64,000 nucleotides of DNA from Acidobacteriota bacterium. GTDB taxonomy: Bacteria > Acidobacteriota > Terriglobia > Terriglobales > Acidobacteriaceae. The notes beneath the pieces were generated by a model that was given only the letters and a program-made list of their open reading frames with translations, was not told the DNA's origin and did no database searches. How positions within the stretch are numbered: the stretch's first letter is position 1; each line of letters begins with the position of its first letter. This document shows, in pieces, positions 53,723 through 61,208 of this stretch. A program made the translations under genes and the position numbers. Where the stretch lies: the NCBI GenBank assembly GCA_003225175.1, contig QIBA01000030.1, positions 63,762 to 127,761 of the forward strand, given 5' to 3'.

Positions 53723-53771
53723 AAAAGTCAGCTTCGTCCTTTTGCGATAGTCTCTCTCTGATCACGCGCAC

Positions 53772-54509
53772 ATGAACTCCAACAATCCATCCGGAACAGA
53801 CTTCTCAAACAACAAATATAAAGTGCTGGCTATCGATATCGGCGGCACCAACGTGAAGCTGCTGGCCAGCGGACAAAAAGAAATGCGCAAGGTTCCTTCT
53901 GGCCCGACCCTCACCGCGCGCGAGATGGTGAGCCAGGTAAAGGCCGCTGTGGAGGACTGGCCTTACGAGGTCATCTCCATCGGCTATCCCGGACCGGTTG
54001 TGCAGGGCCGTCCCATCAGCGAGCCCTTCAATCTCGCACCAGGATGGGTCAAGTTTGATTTCCGAAAAGCCTTTGGTAAGCCTGTCAAGGTCATCAACGA
54101 CGCCGCCATGCAAGCCCTCGGCAGCTACAAAAAAGGCCGAATGCTCTTTCTCGGACTCGGTACCGGATTGGGATCGGCGATGATCGTCGACGGCGTCCTG
54201 CAACCCATGGAACTCGCCCATCTTCCCTACAAGAAAGGACGCACGTATGAGGACTACCTCGGCCGGCGCGGCCTCGAACGCCTCGGCCAAAAGAAGTGGC
54301 AAAAGAATGTCTTCGAAGCCGTGGTGCAATTGCGGCAAGCGGTTCAAGCCGACGACGTCGTCTTAGGCGGCGGCAACGCCAAAAAGCTAACCGATCTCCC
54401 CGCCGGAGTGCGCCTCGGAAGCAACAACAACGCCTTCCTCGGCGGCTTCCGCATGTGGCAGGACGAAAGCGTACGCCACGGCATTGTTCGGACCGCGGGC
54501 TCCAAGTAG
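53772..54509 (+). CDS. ROK-family sugar kinase, polyphosphate-glucokinase-like
   Basis: A 245-residue kinase. The N-terminal phosphate-binding AIDIGGTNVKLLASG (~15-29), SIGYPGPV (~74-81), VINDAAMQALGSY with the catalytic Asp (~107-119), LFLGLGTGLGSAMIVDG (~126-142) and LPYKKGRTYEDYLG are the pattern of PpgK-like ROK kinases that phosphorylate glucose with polyphosphate or ATP. The C-terminus (VRTAGSK) coincides with the start of the repeat array that follows, so the last few residues may derive from the repeat. ATG 53772. Confidence 0.85.
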   Translation: MNSNNPSGTDFSNNKYKVLAIDIGGTNVKLLASGQKEMRKVPSGPTLTAREMVSQVKAAVEDWPYEVISIGYPGPVVQGRPISEPFNLAPGWVKFDFRKAFGKPVKVINDAAMQALGSYKKGRMLFLGLGTGLGSAMIVDGVLQPMELAHLPYKKGRTYEDYLGRRGLERLGQKKWQKNVFEAVVQLRQAVQADDVVLGGGNAKKLTDLPAGVRLGSNNNAFLGGFRMWQDESVRHGIVRTAGSK

Positions 54510-54510
54510 A

Positions 54511-54943
54511 CTGCGAAACCCAAAAAATTGAACACGGAGGTCACGGAGGTTGGGGAGGGCTTCTTTACGATCATGGATACCGGTTGGGTAATTTTAGATT
54601 GGGGCCATTTACAACGCTACGTATGCCCTAGTTCGAATGGGACCGCGGGCTCGAAGTAAACTACGAAACCCAAAAAATTTGAACACGGAGGTCACGGAGG
54701 TTGGGGAGGGCTTCTTTACGATCGTGGATACCGGTTGGGCAATTTTAGATTGGGGCATTTACAACGCGATGTATGCCCTCGTTCGGATGGGACCGTGGGC
54801 TCGAAGTAAACTACGAAACCCAAAAAAGTGAACACGGAGGTCACGGAGGATGGGGAGGGGCTTCTTTACTGTCGTGGATACCGGTTGGGTAATTCTAGAT
54901 TTGGGCCATTTACAACGCGATGAATGCCTTCTTTTAGATGAGT
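54511..54943. repeat. Three tandem ~150-bp CACGGAGG units
   Basis: Units start at 54511, 54661 and 54811 (exact 150-bp period), each with CTACGAAACCCAAAAAA-, AACACGGAGGTCACGGAGG, a GGGGAGGGCTTCTTTAC block, and a segment that reads on the minus strand as the GxxExxY C-terminus (GAGGGCATACATCGCGTTGT). The third unit runs into the GxxExxY gene itself. The part just before each AACACGG matches the tail of the ROK gene. Confidence 0.85.
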
Positions 54944-55336
54944 GACGTTGAAATGATTAGTAGCCCGACTTTTTTCTTACTTAATCGCAGATACGACAGC
55001 AATTGTGCTTTATGCACTGGCGCAACAGCCTCGATTGACTTTATCTCCACCACAATCTCATCGGCGACCAGGAGATCGATGCGATAACCAAGATCCATCT
55101 TCACACCCTGGTACACAAGAGGTAGCGGCACTTGAGCTTTGACGTCCAATCCTGCTTTGCGAAGTTCATATGCAAGGCAAGCTTCATAAGCGCTTTCAAG
55201 TAATCCAGGCCCAAGCTCTGAGTGAACGGCCAAAGCTGCCTTAATAATTTCGTGAGTTAACTCAGAATGTGAGACTGCCCGCCTGGCGCCTGTTTCCACG
55301 TTTTGCCTCCCCGCCCTCCGTGACCTCCGTGTTCAA
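54829..55336 (-). mobile_element. CACGGAGG-ended element carrying a GxxExxY gene
   Basis: Left end TGAACACGGAGGTCACGGAG (54829 on) and right end CCTCCCCGCCCTCCGTGACC...GTTCAA (55306-55336) are inverted copies enclosing one gene, ~508 bp in all. The right end also places GGGGAGG 6 nt before the gene's GTG start, so the element's end doubles as the ribosome-binding site. Flanked by three direct partial units on the left and one inverted unit on the right. No flanking target-site duplication is evident to me. Confidence 0.7.
54934..55299 (-). CDS. GxxExxY protein, PD-(D/E)xK nuclease-like
   Basis: A 121-residue GxxExxY family protein (name motif G32-LLESA-Y38). GYRIDLLV with Asp75 and VVEIKSIE with Glu85-x-Lys87 form the D-(x)n-ExK signature of the PD-(D/E)xK nuclease superfamily, to which this family has been assigned. 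The first residues (METGARRAV) precede the usual start region HSELTHEIIKAAL; start GTG 55299. The C-terminus is shortened: after VGLLI the frame shifts to ISTSLI and stops, whereas adding one A near 54970 restores NFNVTHLKEGIHRVVN, the expected end. Codes within an inverted-repeat-bounded element. Biochemical role of the family is unknown. Confidence 0.8.
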   Translation of the reverse strand: METGARRAVSHSELTHEIIKAALAVHSELGPGLLESAYEACLAYELRKAGLDVKAQVPLPLVYQGVKMDLGYRIDLLVADEIVVEIKSIEAVAPVHKAQLLSYLRLSKKKVGLLIISTSLI

Positions 55337-55497
55337 TTTCTTGGGGTTCGCATTCTACTTCGAGCCCGGAGTCCTCACAAAGCCAGAGGGCAAACATCGC
55401 GTTGTAGATGGCCCGAATGGCCCAAATCTTAAAGATCCCGTTGCAGTATCCAAAAATCGAAGCAACCCTCCCAAATCTCCGTGACCTCCGTGTTCAA
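55306..55497. repeat. Inverted copy of the CACGGAGG unit
   Basis: Bounded by CCTCCGTGACCTCCGTGTTC at both ends (55306-55336 and 55466-55497), with an interior matching the left-hand units in reverse orientation. It stops 5 nt from the stop codon of the next minus-strand gene (55503). Confidence 0.8.
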
Positions 55498-55502
55498 TGT
55501 TC

Positions 55503-56318
55503 TTACCGCCGTTCCAAGCCCAAGCGCGTAGCTTTCAGCGTAGCCGACAACGATTCCCGCGGAATGGAAGTGATGAACGGTCCGATCAGCCAGCCCAGGC
55601 CAGTGGGCACGTCGCGTGTCAGGGAGATTGCGTCGCAGCGGACGTAGACTCCGCCGTCCCGTTCCAAGAATCGCCAGTACGTATCCATGCTCCACATGTA
55701 TCCTTCACCGTGCCCTGCTGGCTTCTGGCGCTCATCGGGTTGATTCGGATTCTCGACTTCATTGACGCGCGTCGTGTGCGATCGACTATAGGCGCGTTGC
55801 GCATCGAGCCTGTAGTAATGTGCGTCGTGCTCCGTGTCCAGGACCACGGTGATGATCTTTTTCTTGGCAAAGCGCAGGTAGGCAACGAAGTGATCGTCGT
55901 CGCGATGCAGCAGCTTTGAGCGCGCAACGTCCGGCTTGTAGTACTGCTGATGATGGTCGTAATCCTCGAGAAACGAGAGCACCTTGCCGAGGTTCGTGTT
56001 GGGAATGAAGACGAAACCTGACCAGTGATGTATCAGTCCGTCCGGCACTTTGGCAGCTTTAGAGAAAGCCAGCGTCGCTTTCTCGATGACGATCTCGCCC
56101 TGCTTGAGCTGCTCGTCACGAGGAGTAATGTCTCCCCAGAAGAAATTAGGGCCACTTTGCTCCGCGTCCACCTTCTTCTCAGCTAACGAGAGATATTGGT
56201 CGTATGCGTCGCGCGTCTTCTGCTTAAGATCAAAGCCGGCTGCTGCCGGCGCGAGCACAAGTGTTAAGAGAAGGACAAGCGAGAAATGAATTCGGCCGGA
56301 AAACCTCCTCAGGCGCAC
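55503..56318 (-). CDS. Exported START/SRPBCC-like hypothetical protein
   Basis: A ~271-residue secreted protein with an N-terminal signal peptide (RLRRFSGRIHFSLVLLLTLV core, cleavage near APAAAG). The body resembles a START/SRPBCC helix-grip fold: FVFIPNTNLGKVLSFLEDYD, ITVVLDTEHDAHYY, YMWSMDTYWRFLERDGGVYV and a C-terminal amphipathic helix with IPRESLSATLKA. I choose GTG 56318 because it gives a clean signal peptide; the frame extends to 56504 but would overlap the upstream gene. No strong ribosome-binding site. Family function unknown; likely lipid- or small-hydrophobe-binding by analogy with the fold. Confidence 0.7.
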   Translation of the reverse strand: MRLRRFSGRIHFSLVLLLTLVLAPAAAGFDLKQKTRDAYDQYLSLAEKKVDAEQSGPNFFWGDITPRDEQLKQGEIVIEKATLAFSKAAKVPDGLIHHWSGFVFIPNTNLGKVLSFLEDYDHHQQYYKPDVARSKLLHRDDDHFVAYLRFAKKKIITVVLDTEHDAHYYRLDAQRAYSRSHTTRVNEVENPNQPDERQKPAGHGEGYMWSMDTYWRFLERDGGVYVRCDAISLTRDVPTGLGWLIGPFITSIPRESLSATLKATRLGLERR

Positions 56319-56394
56319 ACAGCTTGCAAGGAAAAGCCTCTCCAAAGCCACGAATGAAATTCTACTTGGGATAGAGATGATCGGTCGTGCGGAA

Positions 56395-57189
56395 CTACAC
56401 AGGACTCGACTCAGTCTGATACTGTGCGAACCACTGCAGGCCTTCTTCGGTGGTAAGCAGCGGATTGTATTGGCAACCGACCCAACCCTCATAGCCCATC
56501 GCATCTAGATGCCGGAAGAGGTAATTGAAGTTGATTTCGCCAGTGCCGGGCTCGTTGCGTCCAGGCACATCCGCAACCTGCAGATGACCGATGCGCGGGA
56601 TGTTTTCCGCAATCGTGCTGGCAAGGTTCCCCTCGGTAATCTGCATGTGATAGACGTCATACAGCAGAAACAGATTGGGATGATTCACCTCGTTCATAAT
56701 TGCGAGAGCATGTGATGACCGATGGAGAAAGAAGTTAGGGTTGTCGTACACATTAATAGGCTCAATCAGCAGCTTGATATTGAGCTGAGCCAACCGCGTG
56801 GCCGCATGCTGTAAGTTTCCTACCAAAGTTTCATGAATAGTGAGAGGACAACTGTCGCGTGGCATGATGCCGGGGAGACAGTTCAATCTCTTGCAGTCGA
56901 GAGCTATGGCATAGTCAATTGCCATTTCCAGGCCCTCTTTAAATTCTGAAATGCGGCGCGGATCGCAGGCCAGACCACGCTCGCCGGCCTCCCAATTCCC
57001 CGAAGGCAGATTAAACATCACTTGCTGGAGATCGAACTGTTTCAGTAGCTCAGCAAGATCTTCTTTTGAGTAATCGTAGGGAAATAAATACTCAACGGCA
57101 GTGAACCCATGTTTAGCTGCCGCCTCGAAGCGCTCTGGAAAGATAAGTTCGGTGAATAAACTTGAAAGATTCGCAGCGAATCTGGTCAT
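56395..57189 (-). CDS. hyi: Hydroxypyruvate isomerase (xylose-isomerase-like TIM barrel)
   Basis: A 264-residue sugar-isomerase-type TIM barrel. N-terminal NLSSLFTELIFPERFEAAAK (~7-26), FNLPSGNWEAGERGLACDP, LLIEPIN (catalytic Glu), FLLYDVYHMQ (metal site), and GRNEPGTGEINFNYLF are the Hyi pattern, converting hydroxypyruvate and tartronate semialdehyde in glyoxylate or sugar-acid metabolism. Length is canonical (~258). No gcl, glxR or related genes are next to it, so the pathway context is not given. ATG 57189. Confidence 0.9.
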   Translation of the reverse strand: MTRFAANLSSLFTELIFPERFEAAAKHGFTAVEYLFPYDYSKEDLAELLKQFDLQQVMFNLPSGNWEAGERGLACDPRRISEFKEGLEMAIDYAIALDCKRLNCLPGIMPRDSCPLTIHETLVGNLQHAATRLAQLNIKLLIEPINVYDNPNFFLHRSSHALAIMNEVNHPNLFLLYDVYHMQITEGNLASTIAENIPRIGHLQVADVPGRNEPGTGEINFNYLFRHLDAMGYEGWVGCQYNPLLTTEEGLQWFAQYQTESSPV

Positions 57190-57331
57190 TCGTCGTCTGT
57201 CTTTATCATTAGTCTCGTGAATATACAGCGTTGGTGTGGGATGCTGACACCTTATGGGCTAAGAACAGGATACGGTGGGTTTCAGCACCTGCGATCAATC
57301 CTGCGTTGGCCGAAGTATGTCCGTGATGTGC

Positions 57332-57670
57332 CTACAACGCCGCTACTCCACGCTCGTAATTGCGAATGCGAATCGCCTCATCCACTTTGTAGAGAAAGAT
57401 CTTACCATCTCCAATACGTCCGGTCGCGGCAGTTTTTACGATGGCGTCGACGACAGAGTCCACCGTTTCATCTTCCACCACAACCTCCAGCTTGATCTTC
57501 GGCAACAGGTCCACAGAATATTCCCGACCACGATATGTGGCCGTGTGTCCCTTCTGCCGCCCATGCCCCCGGACGTCAGCTACGGTCATTCCCTCAACGC
57601 CTAACTCCGTGAGAACGTCCTTGACGCTCTCAAAGACCGACGGTTGAATAATCGCCTCGACTTTAGTCAT
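57332..57670 (-). CDS. glnK: Nitrogen regulatory protein P-II (GlnK/GlnB)
   Basis: A 112-residue PII signal protein sensing ATP/ADP and 2-oxoglutarate. T-loop REYSVDLLPKIKLEVVVED with the uridylylation-site Tyr51 in GREYSVD, B-loop TGRIGDGKIF and the C-loop RIRNYERG. ATG 57670 gives the canonical 112 residues and has GAGGA upstream; the longer frame to 57733 is wrong. It lies 107 nt downstream of amt on the same strand, so it is the GlnK that plugs that channel. Confidence 0.95.
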   Translation of the reverse strand: MTKVEAIIQPSVFESVKDVLTELGVEGMTVADVRGHGRQKGHTATYRGREYSVDLLPKIKLEVVVEDETVDSVVDAIVKTAATGRIGDGKIFLYKVDEAIRIRNYERGVAAL

Positions 57671-57777
57671 GATCCTCTTCGCCTGTGCTGCTGATTGTTG
57701 CCATCGCGTGATCCTCATGCAGAACCGCAACACAGCAAGTCCGGATTGCTTTTAACCGGACCTGCTGCGCTGTTATG

Positions 57778-59391
57778 TCAATCGCCACTTGCTACTCGGC
57801 TGACAGTGTGGATTGGCATCGGTTCCAGATCGAGTACCTGCGGCTGAACTGCTACGCCGGAAGGACGCGATAAAGAGGAGATCACGTACTCTGGGTAGGC
57901 GGAAATCCCGTGTTCGTGCAAATCCAACCCGTAAAGCTCGCCTTCTTTGGATACCCGTAATGTTCCGGTAGCGTTTACCAGGTACATTACTGCTAACGCG
58001 ACCGAGAAAGTGCACACGGTAATGATCAAACTGCCCAGTGCTTGCGCCTTCAGAACTTGCGTTCCCCCGCCGTAGAAGAGTCCCTTCAGGGCCGCAGAAT
58101 TATCAGGAGCGAGTGGCCCCGTGGCTCCATATTTTCCGCAAGCGAATAGCCCTAATGAGAGTGTTCCCCAGATGCCGCACAAGCCATGAACAGGCACAGC
58201 TCCAATGGGATCATCGATCCTCAGCCATTCCAGCAGTTCGACGCCGAGCACTACCAGCACACCAGCGACACCGCCGAGAAGAATCGATCCAGTCGGGCTG
58301 ACCCAATAACACGGACACGTAATTGCCACCAAGCCTGCAAGAAATCCGTTTATGGTGAAACCCACATCCCATTTCTTGCTGCCGAGGTAAGCGTAAGCCA
58401 TGGCGGTCAAACCCGCCGCGCACGCCGCGAGCGTGGTGTTCGTAGCCACTCTGCCGATTCCTTCAAAATCCATTGCCGATAATGTGCTGCCGGGATTGAA
58501 GCCGTACCAACCGAACCAAAGGAGAAGTCCGCCACTGGCGGCGATGACCAGATCGTGCGGCAGCATCGGAGCTCCGCCATCGCGCTTGAACTTGCGGCCA
58601 AGGCGAGGACCCAGCACGATTGCGCCGGCCAAAGCGATGAAGCCGCCGATTGTGTGCACCACAGTAGATCCGGCAAAGTCGTGAAATCCCATTCCCAATC
58701 CGGGAAGGAACTGCCCGGGGCTTCCCATCAGAGCCAGGAAACCGTCAGGTCCCCAGGCCCAGTGGCCGATGATCGGATAAATGAAGCCGGAAACGGCGAC
58801 ACTGTAAAGCAGGTCTCCAACAAATCCTGTGCGCCCGACCATTGCCCCTGAGGTGATTGTTGAACAGGTATCTGCAAAAGCAAACTGGAAGAGCCAGAAG
58901 GCCATGAAGGCGACTCCGCTGGCCTCATAAGTTGCGGGAGCGTCTCTCAGGAAGAACCAGTGATATCCGATGAAGCCGTTGCCGTGGCTGAACATGAAGG
59001 CAAAACCAAAGGCATAGAAGAGGAGGCCGCAGAGACAGGTGTCAACAATACATTCCATCAACACGTTTACGGTTTCGCGCGCTCGACAAAAGCCGGCCTC
59101 GAGCATGGTGAAGCCTACCTGCATGCCGAATACCAGGAAAGCAGCAACCAGCGTCCACACCGTATTGATGGGATTGACGATGTCTGCAGCCTTAACTCCG
59201 GTTTCCGCCGCGAGCACTCGTGTGCCGAGCAAGCCCGCGCTAAATGCGACGATCAACAAAACCAAGCCGATGCCGATCGCCTTCCCGGCAAGCAAGAGCC
59301 TTCCGTAGCGCCGCCACTCAGGATCTCGCATTCTGCCGGACAGGCGGGATAATTTAGCCGATAGAGACAGCTTTGTTGGTTGTCTTTTCAT
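57778..59391 (-). CDS. amt: Ammonium transporter
   Basis: A 537-residue Amt/Rh channel. A hydrophobic N-terminal segment (~32-54) and AETGVKAADIVNPINTVWTL precede the 11 membrane helices. Pore His residues appear in DFAGSTVVHTIGG and VPVHGLCGIWGTL; phenylalanine-gate and substrate-recruiting residues are in ALNGSTGVAFMAF-like segment (ASGVAFMAFWLFQFAFADT). The C-terminal cytoplasmic tail (~50 residues, YGLDLHEHGISAYPEY) is longer than in E. coli AmtB. ATG 59391 chosen over the longer frame. Operon: porin (59568) - amt - glnK. Confidence 0.96.
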   Translation of the reverse strand: MKRQPTKLSLSAKLSRLSGRMRDPEWRRYGRLLLAGKAIGIGLVLLIVAFSAGLLGTRVLAAETGVKAADIVNPINTVWTLVAAFLVFGMQVGFTMLEAGFCRARETVNVLMECIVDTCLCGLLFYAFGFAFMFSHGNGFIGYHWFFLRDAPATYEASGVAFMAFWLFQFAFADTCSTITSGAMVGRTGFVGDLLYSVAVSGFIYPIIGHWAWGPDGFLALMGSPGQFLPGLGMGFHDFAGSTVVHTIGGFIALAGAIVLGPRLGRKFKRDGGAPMLPHDLVIAASGGLLLWFGWYGFNPGSTLSAMDFEGIGRVATNTTLAACAAGLTAMAYAYLGSKKWDVGFTINGFLAGLVAITCPCYWVSPTGSILLGGVAGVLVVLGVELLEWLRIDDPIGAVPVHGLCGIWGTLSLGLFACGKYGATGPLAPDNSAALKGLFYGGGTQVLKAQALGSLIITVCTFSVALAVMYLVNATGTLRVSKEGELYGLDLHEHGISAYPEYVISSLSRPSGVAVQPQVLDLEPMPIHTVSRVASGD

Positions 59392-59567
59392 GACACTTAT
59401 AGCCTTCCTCTGTAGAGATATTGCGGGCGGTATACAGTAAGCGCATCGACACCCTACTGACAATGCCGGCGTAAGTCCAATACATATTTCTGCTTACAGC
59501 TATTTACTTAATTTGTTATTTGTGTTGTTTATGGCGCATATCACGGAAGCTGATCTTGCCTGGATTC

Positions 59568-60854
59568 CTACTTAGCTTCCCTGCTGTCGAACATGAAGAC
59601 GAGTCCAGCAGTAGCCGTGTTCTGCGCTTTTACCGGCAAGTTGTTACCCTTCGCGAAAGTTGGCTGGCTCGATGTATCGCGCCGAAACTCCAGACGAGTG
59701 AGGATATGGCTCGCCACCATACGCTGAAACGTTCCCGTAATTCCGTTGAAGTGCTGCTGAGTGCCAGTGGTGAAGCCATCATGATCGTTGTAGTACTCAT
59801 ACCGGGTTGCAAACGCATACTTCTCGGTGGGCGCGTACTTCACGTACCCGGCAACTCCAGTCCAGAAGACAGGATTCACAACTCCGGCAATACGGTCGCC
59901 ACGGCCGTAATCAGTGTTGGCCATCAGCGTCAGCTTTGAAGTAGCGGAGTAGGTGACAACGGTGTCCCAAAGCTGGCGCCAGTTAGAATTCACGCCCTGC
60001 TCAGGGCCCGCCATGTAATTCTCTGCAATGCTCAACTTCTTTGTCGGATTCCAACCAAGGCTCATGCCATAGGTCTTGCCGGTGTTGTTTTCCACGACAT
60101 TGTTCCAGCCGTTGGTCACGTAACCAGTGAGGGAGTATTTGTCGTTAAACGCATACTTCGCCCGTACGCCAAAGTGGTAATAGGGAATCGCATACGAGAA
60201 GAGCAGACCGCGCGAATAATTCCAGTTATCCTTGGTTTCGATGACCTCGGCTCCCGCTGGAGTTACGAACTTTCCGAAATCTACCTGGAGTCCCTTCCCT
60301 ACTGGTGCGAGATATGAGAAATAAGCTTCTTTGAGATATTGATCGAAACCGAGTCCGCCAGGATCGGATCCGTTGACGGCGTTAATCGCCTGTCCGTACC
60401 CGAGCGCGATGTGATAACCGGTTCGGCTATTGGTAACCTCGGGCGTCTTGTCCACGACAAGCTCAACCAGATTCAGAGCGAATTGATTCGAAAGCGCGTC
60501 GAAGCTGCGAAATCCGCTGCTGCGACTCACTGGTTGATTAGCGTTGTAGCCGTAATACATGTCGACAAACCCGCTCAGGGTCGTAGGACCAAGCAAACTC
60601 GCAATCGAAGTAGCACCGCTGCTGGAGGCCAACGACGCAGCTGATGAACCTGAGCCGGCTGGATGAGCAGGGGCTTCCTTGAGAGCTGCCATTTGAGAGC
60701 GAAGGTCGTCAAGCTCTCTCTGCAGTTCCTCGATGCGGCTATTTAAAGCCGCGGGTTTGGAATCGGTATCGCTTTGCGCCCGCGAGAGAACCGGAGAACA
60801 CAGGAGCGTTGAAAACACAAGTATGCGCGTGACGAGACGGTTGTAACTCTTCAT
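59568..60854 (-). CDS. BBP2-type outer-membrane beta-barrel porin (OmpL-like)
   Basis: A 428-residue exported porin of the putative beta-barrel porin-2 family. Signal peptide ~1-27 (TRILVFSTLLCSPVLSRAQ), a coiled-coil segment SRIEELQRELDDLRSQMAAL (~39-58) and Ser/Ala-rich linker, then a ~330-residue beta-barrel of alternating aromatic strands (LSGFVDMYYGYNANQP near the start, AGLVFMFDSREAK at the end). Located just upstream of amt and glnK on the same strand, so it probably serves uptake of a nitrogen source across the outer membrane. ATG 60854; a good ribosome-binding site is not obvious. Confidence 0.85.
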   Translation of the reverse strand: MKSYNRLVTRILVFSTLLCSPVLSRAQSDTDSKPAALNSRIEELQRELDDLRSQMAALKEAPAHPAGSGSSAASLASSSGATSIASLLGPTTLSGFVDMYYGYNANQPVSRSSGFRSFDALSNQFALNLVELVVDKTPEVTNSRTGYHIALGYGQAINAVNGSDPGGLGFDQYLKEAYFSYLAPVGKGLQVDFGKFVTPAGAEVIETKDNWNYSRGLLFSYAIPYYHFGVRAKYAFNDKYSLTGYVTNGWNNVVENNTGKTYGMSLGWNPTKKLSIAENYMAGPEQGVNSNWRQLWDTVVTYSATSKLTLMANTDYGRGDRIAGVVNPVFWTGVAGYVKYAPTEKYAFATRYEYYNDHDGFTTGTQQHFNGITGTFQRMVASHILTRLEFRRDTSSQPTFAKGNNLPVKAQNTATAGLVFMFDSREAK

Positions 60855-61208
60855 GTTGATGACTCACTCTTGAGATCTCATGCTGAGAGAACATCGGGCT
60901 GCATGAGTAATGAGCAACAACACTATTTGCGAACTATGGACTTCGTCCAATGCATATCTTGAATTCGCCGCATAAGAGTATCTTAGTTTTATTAGGCAAG
61001 TATTCAGTGCAGTTATGGGAAGGATAGTAATTACAGATTAGAAGAGTTAGTTATTGGCGACATCAGGAATTTAGCTAATCACTAAAAGTAATCCGCGTAA
61101 TAGACGTTCCAAATAGTGTACGGGGGCGAACTCCGGCCCCCTGGGGCGTTCTCACCACGGCAGCAAAGCTGAACCGCATTCACAGAGAATGCACCTGACT
61201 GTTCTGAC
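60855..61208. other. Spacer upstream of the porin with a GC-rich hairpin
   Basis: No gene seen. AT-rich stretch 60900-61110 is a likely promoter region for the porin-amt-glnK unit, but I cannot assign a -10/-35. A hairpin GGGGGC-(8 nt)-GCCCCC lies at 61122-61141, in the position of a terminator for the trehalase gene (stop 61209); on the minus strand no T-run follows. Confidence 0.45.

Noticed and set aside
54637-54831. Plus-strand frame with GEGFFTIVDTGWAILDWG-like translation
   Set aside because: It is the translation of the 150-bp repeat units; such products are a common over-annotation of these repeats.
54511-54943. Possible CRISPR array
   Set aside because: Three units of 150 bp with near-identical whole units and no unique spacers; no cas genes.
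59461-59480. Possible sigma-54 promoter upstream of amt (TTGG-N-GGCA on minus)
   Set aside because: Spacing GG-N10-GC fits, but the hexamers match the TGGCAC/TTGCA consensus poorly.
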